A stretch of 64,000 nt of DNA from Chitinophaga sp. CB10 (lineage in GTDB: Bacteria > Bacteroidota > Bacteroidia > Chitinophagales > Chitinophagaceae), in assembly GCA_001870995.2 (NCBI GenBank), contig MLAV02000003.1, forward strand, positions 310,001-374,000, read 5' to 3'. The notes under the pieces are model-generated. The model searched no databases and was not told the DNA's origin. It saw nothing but the letters and a program-made list of their open reading frames with translations. Below are positions 58,122 through 64,000 of this stretch, piece by piece. Every line of letters begins with the position of its first letter. Within the stretch, counting starts at the first letter, position 1. The position numbers and the translations under genes are program-made.

Positions 58122-58175
58122 CAGCAATTTCAACTAATTCGCGTCATCGGAGCGTAACTACGGGATGAGCGGAAT

Positions 58176-58212
58176 GAAAAGCGGCGCGGAGATCATCTCC
58201 GCGCCGCTTTTC
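58176..58212 (-). terminator. Terminator after the surA-like gene
   Basis: Perfect 17-bp stem GAAAAGCGGCGCGGAGA/TCTCCGCGCCGCTTTTC (loop TCA), with the T run ending the stem on the minus strand. Confidence 0.92.
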
Positions 58213-58229
58213 AAAAAAGTTAAAATTGG

Positions 58230-59612
58230 CTACTGTTTGGCGAGCTGAGCCATCCACTGGTTAATATGTTCGCAGTTTTTGTACTCGGGATCCACGTGTA
58301 CATAGAATGTCGGGATCTTTTCCGTGAGCCATTTATTGATTGCTTCTGCCTGTTTGATCATGAGGCAGCGTTGCTGAATGCGTGCGTAGTCGTCGTTCAG
58401 GTTTTCCCGGTGGGGCTGTGTACGCGTTTTCAGGTACACGATGCGCACGGCGGTATGGCCCTGTTCGTCGGTGAATACGGTAGGTTTGGAGATACCGCCT
58501 GGTTTGAGGGTATCGAGCATCATGACGATCTCTTTTTCGGAAGGTTCTTCCAGCTGATCGATGGTGATGAGGGTACCTTCGCCTGTTTTGGACTGCAGCA
58601 TACCTCCGGTGAACTTCGCGGAGGGGTCATCGCTGTAGTCGCTAACAGCCTGGGCAAAAGTGATTTTGCCGGCGATGATCTGGTTGCGAACGGAGTCCAG
58701 TTTTTCGGTAGCCTTGGCCAGGTCGGACTTGGTTACGGCTGCTTTGATCAGGATGTGCTGTACGGTGATGTTATCGCCCTGGCGTTTCAGCATCTGGATG
58801 ATATGGTAACCATGGGCGGATTTAACCGGGTTGGAGATCTCTCCTTCTTTCAGACGGAAGGCGGCGGCCATAAAGTCCGGGTCCCAGGTGTTTTTATCGT
58901 TACGGTTCATCGGGTAGATGCCTTTGTTGTCCTTTACGCCGGGATCTTCGGAGTAGAGGATGGCGAGGGAGCCGAAGTCGGCCTCTTTAGCCAGCACGCG
59001 TCTTTTAAACTCCTGCAGGCGCTCGATGGCGTAGTTATCCATTTCGCGGGTAGCCTTGGGCGTGATTACTACCTGGCCGATTTCCAGTTCAGACTCATAG
59101 AATTTGAGGCTGTCTTTAGGAATGGCGTCGAAGAATCGTTTTACTTCGGAAGGGGTTACCTTCACCTGTTCGATTACTTTATTGCGCATGGCCTGGGCCA
59201 GCAGATTTTCCTTGATGGGGGTGCGGAAGCGTTCGCGAAGCTGGTACACGGTGTAGCCGGTCACTTCCTTCATTTTTTCTTTACCGCCGTAGAGTTGTTC
59301 GAAGTAGCGGATACGGTTTTCCATCTGGCCTTCAATATCGCCATCGCTTACGGGAAGGGAGTCGCGTTCTGCCTGGAGTACCATTACCTTCTGGGAAATG
59401 AGCATTTCCAGGGTATTGCAGGCGGCGTTGGGCGGTAAGTTACCGTCGATGGAATTGCGCTGCTGGTCGGCGAGAGCCCCTTCCATGTCCGATTGCAGGA
59501 TAATTTTGTCCCCTACTATACCTATAATTTTATCTGCCACGAGCTTCTGCTGGGCTGAAACGGCCTGCAGGATGGTGAGCGATATAGCAGATAATGCCAG
59601 AAGTTTCTTCAT
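58230..59612 (-). CDS. surA: SurA-like periplasmic peptidyl-prolyl isomerase/chaperone
   Basis: A 460-residue exported protein, start ATG 59612 (MKKLLALSAISLTILQAVSA signal peptide, cut before QQKLVADKI). SurA_N domain (VADKIIGIVGDKIILQSDMEGALADQQ; LLAQAMRNKVIEQVKVTPSEVKRFF) is followed by two parvulin domains: one with SLAILYSEDPGVKDNKGIYPMNR and the other with AQAVSDYSDDPSAKFTGGMLQ. It aids folding of outer-membrane proteins such as the beta-barrel proteins in this window. A -7 box (TATTTTTG, 59637-59630) lies 18 bp before the start. Confidence 0.9.
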   Translation of the reverse strand: MKKLLALSAISLTILQAVSAQQKLVADKIIGIVGDKIILQSDMEGALADQQRNSIDGNLPPNAACNTLEMLISQKVMVLQAERDSLPVSDGDIEGQMENRIRYFEQLYGGKEKMKEVTGYTVYQLRERFRTPIKENLLAQAMRNKVIEQVKVTPSEVKRFFDAIPKDSLKFYESELEIGQVVITPKATREMDNYAIERLQEFKRRVLAKEADFGSLAILYSEDPGVKDNKGIYPMNRNDKNTWDPDFMAAAFRLKEGEISNPVKSAHGYHIIQMLKRQGDNITVQHILIKAAVTKSDLAKATEKLDSVRNQIIAGKITFAQAVSDYSDDPSAKFTGGMLQSKTGEGTLITIDQLEEPSEKEIVMMLDTLKPGGISKPTVFTDEQGHTAVRIVYLKTRTQPHRENLNDDYARIQQRCLMIKQAEAINKWLTEKIPTFYVHVDPEYKNCEHINQWMAQLAKQ

Positions 59613-59629
59613 ACTAATTTCGTAAAGTT

Positions 59630-59637
59630 CAAAAATA
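59630..59637 (-). promoter_or_regulatory. -7 promoter element of the surA-like gene
   Basis: TATTTTTG on the minus strand, an exact TAnnTTTG match, 18 bp before ATG 59612. No -33 element found. Confidence 0.6.
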
Positions 59638-59720
59638 ACCAAATAAAGATCAGTCCCCTACTAAATTTCGATGGATTTAACAAAAGTTTAGATCAGGCCG
59701 GGGAAAAAGCGGACTGACAC

Positions 59721-59754
59721 AAAAAAAGTGCAGCGAGTAGGGCTCGCTGCACTT
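59721..59754 (-). terminator. Terminator after infB
   Basis: Stem AAGTGCAGCGAG/CTCGCTGCACTT (loop TAGGG), with A7 on the plus strand giving a T7 run on the minus strand. It ends the nusA-infB operon. Confidence 0.92.
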
Positions 59755-59774
59755 AAGTTTATTCAGGAGAGTTC

Positions 59775-62700
59775 TTATAAAGTCCTCTTCACTTCTACTT
59801 CTTCAAAACCTTCAACGATATCTCCCGGGCGGAGGTCATTGTAGTTACGGATACTCAGACCGCACTCCATGTTGGCTGCCACTTCCTTCACGTCGTCTTT
59901 ATAACGTTTCAGGGAGCCGAGATCGCCGGTGTAGACTACGATACCATCGCGAACGAGGTTCACGCGGGTATTTCTTGTCAGCTTGCCATCGAGTACGAAG
60001 CAACCGGCCACTGTAACCTTGTCGAATTTGTAGGTTTCGCGTACTTCGACGTTGCACACCACTTTCTTTTCGATTTTTGGTTCCAGCATCCCTTCCATCG
60101 CGGATTTGATTTCTTCGATCGCATCGTAGATGATGGAGTAGTTGCGTATTTCGATGTTTTCTTTCTCTGCGAGTTTGGCTGCCTGAGAAGAAGGACGTAC
60201 CTGGAAACCGAGGATGATGGCATCGGAAGCAGTAGCCAGGAGGACGTCGGATTCGGTGATCTGACCCACGGCTTTGTGTACGATGCTGATAACGATTTCT
60301 TCGGTAGAGAGCTTCTGCAGGGAGTCGGACAGCGCTTCCACGGAACCATCAAAGTCGGCTTTGATGATGAGGTTGAGCTGTTTAAAGTTACCCAGTGCCA
60401 GACGGCGGCCGATTTCATCCAGGGTGATGTGTTTCTTGGTACGGATACCTTGTTCGCGAACGATCTGAGCGCGGCGGTTGGCCACTTCTTTGGCTTCAGA
60501 TTCGTTTTCGTACATTTTGAATTTCTCACCTGCCTGTGGGGCGCCGTTAAGGCCGAGTACCTGCACTGGCATGGAAGGACCGGCTTCGTCCATTTTCTGG
60601 CCACGTTCGTTGAACATGGCTTTGATTTTACCGTAGAAGGAGCCTGACACGATGGTATCGCCCTGACGGAGGGTACCGTTTTGAACCAGGAGGGAGGCTA
60701 CGTAACCGCGGCCTTTATCCAGGGAAGCTTCCACGATAGAACCTGAAGCCTCGCGGTTAGGGTTGGCTTTGAGTTCCAAGAGTTCGGCTTCCAGGAGGAT
60801 TTTCTCCAGGAGGATGTCGATATTCAGGCCGCTCTTAGCGGATATTTCCTGGCTTTGGTATTTACCGCCCCAGTCTTCCACCAGGAGGTTCATACCAGCG
60901 AGTTGTTCTTTAATTTTCTCAGGGTTGGCGCCATCCTTATCAATTTTGTTGATAGCGAATACCATTGGGAGGCCTGCTGCCTGAGAGTGGGAGATCGCTT
61001 CACGGGTTTGAGGCATGATGGCGTCGTCCGCTGCTACTACGATTACTGCGATATCCGCTGCTTTCGCACCACGGGCGCGCATCGCGGTAAACGCTTCGTG
61101 ACCCGGGGTATCGAGGAAGGTAATTTTCTTACCGCCTGCGGTCGTCACCTGGTAGGCGCCGATGTGCTGGGTGATACCACCGGCTTCACCGGCTACTACG
61201 TTTGCGTTACGGATGTAGTCGAGCAGGGATGTTTTACCATGGTCAACGTGACCCATGATGGTTACGATCGGAGCGCGAGGTTCCAGATTTTCCGGATCAT
61301 CTGCTACTTCTTCCTCGTCGGAGTCTTCGGCGGCGTCGAGGCCGATGAATTCCACTTCATAGCCGAATTCGCCGGCAACCAGTTCGATTACCTCTGCGTC
61401 GAGGCGTTGGTTAATGGAAACCATGATGCCGAGTCCCATACATTTGGAGATTACTTCGGCGAAGCTAACATCCATCAGGTTAGCGAGTTCGCTCACGGAG
61501 ATGAATTCAGTTACCTGGAGTTTGTTATCCTCCATGTTCTGGTTAGCTCTTTCATTGGCTCTCTCCTCGCGTTTTTCGCGGCGGTGTTTCGCTTTCACGT
61601 TTTTACCGCGGGTATTGCCGGAGAGTTTGGCCATTGTTTCCTTGATCTTATTCTGGATTTCGTTTTTATCGATTTCCTTTTCTTCAGGCGTACGTTTATC
61701 AGGAGCGTTGTTGCCATGGCGGTTAAATCCACCACCCTGACCCGGGCGGTTGAAGTTACCTCTGTTCTGGCCGCCCTGTTGACCGCCCTGACGGTTAAAT
61801 CCGCCGCCTTGCTGACCACCCTGGCGGTTGAATCCACCTTGTTGGCCACCCGGACGGTTTTGACCGCCGGCGTTTTGTCCGCCCGGACGGTTTTGACCAC
61901 CGTGCTGACCACCCTGGCGGTTTTGTCCGCCGTGTTGGCCGCCCTGGCGGTTTTGACCGTGTTGGTTACGATCGCCATGCTGGCCGCCCTGGCGGTTTTG
62001 GCCGCGGTTATCGCCGTGTTGGCGATCGTGGCGGGCATGGTCGCCTGTACCTTCCTTATGGTCGCCGTCTTTGAAGTCGCGCGGCTGGATAGGTTCAGGT
62101 TTCTTTTCAACGATAATGCGTTTACGTTTACGTTTTTCTTCGCGTTCTCTGTTGAAATTGCTTTTATTGTTATCTCTTCTGTCGGACTGTACCGGCAGTT
62201 CGATTTTGCCGATTACTTTAGGGCCGGTTAATTTTTCGGCCTGGATGTTTTCTATAACGGCGCCGGCTTGCTCATCCGCATTATTTTGTGCAGCAGGAGC
62301 CTGGGCGGCGGGCTCGTTGGTAGTTTTAGGTTCGTCTTTAACAACAGGTTGTTTGACGGGAACCGTTTGTTTGGTTGCTGCAGCCGGTTTTGCCTCTTGT
62401 AATACTTCTTCCACTTTGTTAACTAAAGGTTTATCTTCAACCGGTGCGGCTTTTTCCGTTTTATCTGTCGTCGTATCGGTTTTATCTGTTTTTGCTGATT
62501 GCTCAGGTTGAGCGGGCTTAGCAGGGGCTTCAGGAGCTTTTTCTGCTGGCTTCTCGGTGCTGGCTGCCGGTTTTTCCGGTTGTACGGCTTGCGGTGCGGC
62601 TGGTTTTTCAGCGGCTTTAGAAGCGTCAGATTTGGCAGCAGGCGTTTGTGCAGCAGTTTTATCAGCGGCGGGTTGTTCCTTAGGCTGTGCTGCTGGTTTA

Positions 62701-63353
62701 GGTTCCGTAGCTTCTGTTTTCGGCTGTTCTTTCTGTGCCGGTTTTTTACCGCCACGATTGAGCGCCTCGAGGTCGATCGTAGTGATGACGCGAGGGCCGT
62801 TAATTTTAGGAGCTTCGGTTTTAACCACATCCGGTTCGGCAGGCGGGGCCTGAGTTTTAGGCGCTTCCGCTACAGGGGGAGGTGGTGCAACGGGAGGTTC
62901 AACCTTTTCTTTTTCCTTAACCGGCGGGTTTTCCTGAACGGGTGCTTTAGGTTCCGGTTTAGGAGATTCCTTTACTGGTTCCGGTTTAGGTTCAGGTTTA
63001 GGTGCTTCTGCTACTGGAGCAGTTGGCTCTTTTTCTTCTTTAGGAGTGTTCTTTTTAGCCACAGCTTCCGCTTCCTCGTTTCCTTTCTCTTTCTCTGCTT
63101 CTTTCTTCTTCGCTTCTAACACGCTTCCTTTGGGCAGGGCTATCTGGTCGCTTTTGCGCTTGTTAGCCTTGTCCTGTTGGAATTCCGACTGCAGGGCTTG
63201 GTACATAACAGCCGTGAGGCGGGCATTTGGCGAACCAAAGCCGCCAATATCGAAGCCTTTATTGGAAAGAAAGTCTATAAGTGTTTCTTTACCAATATTA
63301 AACTCTTTGGCTGCGGCCAGCAATCGTGGTGTGTTGTTTGTTGTTTCAGGCAT
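59775..63353 (-). CDS. infB: Translation initiation factor IF-2, with long disordered N-terminal region
   Basis: A 1192-residue IF-2; start ATG 63353 (MPETTNNTPRLLAAAKEFNI, the family N-terminal helix); the frame remains open to 63497, but that stretch does not look like IF-2. Residues about 85-375 are Pro/Ala/Lys/Glu-rich, and about 438-542 are Gly/Gln/Asn/Arg-rich with repeats of QNRQGGQHGG type. Then come a linker (IF2_assoc type) and the G domain: GHVDHGKTSLLDYIRNANV (about 698), DTPGHE, NKIDKDGANP, with domain 2 and the tRNA-binding C-terminus ending IVEGFEEVEVKRTL. It delivers initiator tRNA to the ribosome. It lies 130 bp after nusA, as in most bacteria. Confidence 0.97.
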   Translation of the reverse strand: MPETTNNTPRLLAAAKEFNIGKETLIDFLSNKGFDIGGFGSPNARLTAVMYQALQSEFQQDKANKRKSDQIALPKGSVLEAKKKEAEKEKGNEEAEAVAKKNTPKEEKEPTAPVAEAPKPEPKPEPVKESPKPEPKAPVQENPPVKEKEKVEPPVAPPPPVAEAPKTQAPPAEPDVVKTEAPKINGPRVITTIDLEALNRGGKKPAQKEQPKTEATEPKPAAQPKEQPAADKTAAQTPAAKSDASKAAEKPAAPQAVQPEKPAASTEKPAEKAPEAPAKPAQPEQSAKTDKTDTTTDKTEKAAPVEDKPLVNKVEEVLQEAKPAAATKQTVPVKQPVVKDEPKTTNEPAAQAPAAQNNADEQAGAVIENIQAEKLTGPKVIGKIELPVQSDRRDNNKSNFNREREEKRKRKRIIVEKKPEPIQPRDFKDGDHKEGTGDHARHDRQHGDNRGQNRQGGQHGDRNQHGQNRQGGQHGGQNRQGGQHGGQNRPGGQNAGGQNRPGGQQGGFNRQGGQQGGGFNRQGGQQGGQNRGNFNRPGQGGGFNRHGNNAPDKRTPEEKEIDKNEIQNKIKETMAKLSGNTRGKNVKAKHRREKREERANERANQNMEDNKLQVTEFISVSELANLMDVSFAEVISKCMGLGIMVSINQRLDAEVIELVAGEFGYEVEFIGLDAAEDSDEEEVADDPENLEPRAPIVTIMGHVDHGKTSLLDYIRNANVVAGEAGGITQHIGAYQVTTAGGKKITFLDTPGHEAFTAMRARGAKAADIAVIVVAADDAIMPQTREAISHSQAAGLPMVFAINKIDKDGANPEKIKEQLAGMNLLVEDWGGKYQSQEISAKSGLNIDILLEKILLEAELLELKANPNREASGSIVEASLDKGRGYVASLLVQNGTLRQGDTIVSGSFYGKIKAMFNERGQKMDEAGPSMPVQVLGLNGAPQAGEKFKMYENESEAKEVANRRAQIVREQGIRTKKHITLDEIGRRLALGNFKQLNLIIKADFDGSVEALSDSLQKLSTEEIVISIVHKAVGQITESDVLLATASDAIILGFQVRPSSQAAKLAEKENIEIRNYSIIYDAIEEIKSAMEGMLEPKIEKKVVCNVEVRETYKFDKVTVAGCFVLDGKLTRNTRVNLVRDGIVVYTGDLGSLKRYKDDVKEVAANMECGLSIRNYNDLRPGDIVEGFEEVEVKRTL
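61726..62040. repeat. Coding repeat tract in infB (GGQ/NRQ-rich)
   Basis: About 100 codons of degenerate short repeats encoding units such as NRQGGQ, HGGQNR and FNRQGGQQGG. The plus strand shows periodic TGGCGG/CCGCC runs. The tract probably varies in length between strains by slippage. Confidence 0.85.
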
Positions 63354-63483
63354 ATCGTAATTCGGGCCTCCCCTGTTTCCCGTTTCTTCCAAACGGGTTG
63401 TTTTTTTACGTTTAAACAATAACTCGAAAAAATCAATTCCCCTTCTAATAAGCCCTTTACCTGGGAAGGGTTCTGGCTGGGCT

Positions 63484-64000
63484 TTATTCTTTGTCAAACT
63501 CTTCCTGTAATATTCTTCTTACATCCTGCACTGTCTCTTCTTCAAGATCCGAGCGGCGGACCAGCTCTTCGGTGGTCAGCTCCAATACGCTGCGGGCAGT
63601 ATCACAACCTATGCGCTTCAGTTCGTCTATGATCCATTCTTCGATTTCGTCAGAGAATTCTTCCAGATCGATATCAAATTCGGCTTGTTCCTGTTGTTCA
63701 TCGCGGAATACGTCGATTTCGAATCCGGTGAGTTCGCAGGCGAGTTTGATATTTACGCCTTTTTTACCGATGGCCAGGGATACCTGATCTGGGTTCAGGT
63801 ACACGGAGGCGTATTTATTTTCCATATCCACTTCCATGCGGCTGATCCTTGCGGGGGTCAGGGAGCGTTGGATGAGGAGTTGGATATTGGTAGTATAGTT
63901 AATGATGTCGATGTTTTCGTTTCTGAGTTCACGAACGATACCATGTATGCGGCTACCTTTCATACCCACGCAGGCGCCTACCGGGTCAATACGGTCGTCA
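63484..64000 (-). CDS. nusA: Transcription termination/antitermination factor NusA (5' partial)
   Basis: The C-terminal about 172 residues of NusA; the gene runs off the right edge. Visible parts: the second half of KH1 (DDRIDPVGACVGMKGSRIHG, IVRELRNENIDI), KH2 (YLNPDQVSLAIGKKGVNIKLACELTGFEIDVF) and a C-terminal acidic linker with a helix-hairpin-helix-like end (DTARSVLELTTEELVRRSDLEEETVQDVRRIL). The apparent start at 63969 is only an internal Met of the GACVGMKGSR motif. NusA binds RNA polymerase and nascent RNA in pausing and antitermination. It precedes infB in the conserved nusA-infB order. Confidence 0.95.
   Translation of the reverse strand, partial: DDRIDPVGACVGMKGSRIHGIVRELRNENIDIINYTTNIQLLIQRSLTPARISRMEVDMENKYASVYLNPDQVSLAIGKKGVNIKLACELTGFEIDVFRDEQQEQAEFDIDLEEFSDEIEEWIIDELKRIGCDTARSVLELTTEELVRRSDLEEETVQDVRRILQEEFDKE

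Noticed and set aside
58266..59438. A 390-codon open frame on the plus strand opposite the surA-like gene.
   Set aside because: A Phe/Val/Gly-rich mirror of a well-supported gene with signal peptide and parvulin domains.
61726..62040. Periodic repeats that could suggest a CRISPR array or tandem repeat locus.
   Set aside because: The repeats are in frame, lack unique spacers of constant length, and encode a low-complexity part of IF-2.
60855..62231. A 458-codon open frame on the plus strand opposite infB.
   Set aside because: It is antisense to IF-2 coding sequence; its Val/Leu/Ala-rich part simply mirrors the GGQ-repeat codons. No start signal, no plausible protein.
63353..63497. An N-terminal extension of infB to 63497.
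   Set aside because: The extra 48 residues do not match the IF-2 N-terminus, whereas the ATG at 63353 begins the conserved N-terminal helix.

Overview
The window is ordinary chromosomal DNA from a Bacteroidota bacterium, most likely family Chitinophagaceae (Chitinophaga-like). Evidence seen in the sequence: promoters of the Bacteroidota type (TAnnTTTG at -7, often TTTG or TTG 19-20 bp upstream), a GldH gliding lipoprotein, a fused CcoN-CcoO cbb3 oxidase subunit, BatD/BatE proteins, a GLPGLI-type secreted protein beside an outer-membrane beta-barrel protein, futalosine-pathway MqnC, and few Shine-Dalgarno sites. No tRNA, rRNA, CRISPR array, insertion sequence, phage gene or integrase was found. 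The ends cut two genes: an M16 protease subunit on the left and nusA on the right.

Layout. 1-4.8 kb: an M16 protease pair and a pair of aspartyl-protease-like proteins. In each pair one member keeps the catalytic residues and the other has lost some. 5-12.4 kb: mqnC, a lipoprotein, a GNAT acetyltransferase, an amino-acid permease, a Tat-exported sugar-isomerase-like protein and a large lipoprotein. 12.5-19.4 kb: a beta-barrel/GLPGLI operon divergent from a histidine kinase/OmpR-type regulator pair, then a LytS-type kinase. 19.6-24.2 kb: pheS, hbd, an epimerase, a secreted protein and lpxD, followed by a gene-poor 500-bp stretch with a candidate small RNA. 24.7-36.2 kb: a high-oxygen-affinity respiration island with ccoS-ccoNO-ccoQ-ccoP-ccoG-fixH-safE-hemN, then ccoI, a hemerythrin/RIC-like protein and a Crp/Fnr regulator. 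36.3-41.9 kb: rluE-like, yicC, gldH, a second kinase/OmpR pair, and a LytS-like kinase with degraded ATP-site motifs beside a LytTR regulator. 41.9-51.2 kb: batE, batD, an SDR, yjjG-like, a Cys-rich peptide, psd, cdsA, DUF2007, a CPBP protease, dusB and a NUMOD4/HNH-like protein. 51.3-64 kb: a Dna2-like nuclease-helicase, proC, sixA-like, purF, surA-like, and the infB-nusA end of the translation/transcription operon.

The most informative signal is regulatory. The ccoS promoter and the RIC-like/ccoI promoter each carry two TGA-N6-TCA dyads, 22 bp apart centre to centre and both at the same distance from a perfect TAnnTTTG box (proximal centre 29.5 bp from its edge). A Crp/Fnr gene lies immediately upstream. 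This suggests one oxygen- or redox-responsive switch controlling oxidase assembly, structural genes, haem synthesis (hemN) and a RIC-like protein. A second signal is three GTTAA elements on a 10-bp phase between the GLPGLI/beta-barrel operon and its divergent two-component system.

I see no obviously new multi-gene defence or mobile system. The best leads are the paired FNR-type promoters, the active/degenerate protein pairs, the degenerate LytS-like kinase, a possible 84-nt small RNA, and a chain of alternative hairpins before pheS.
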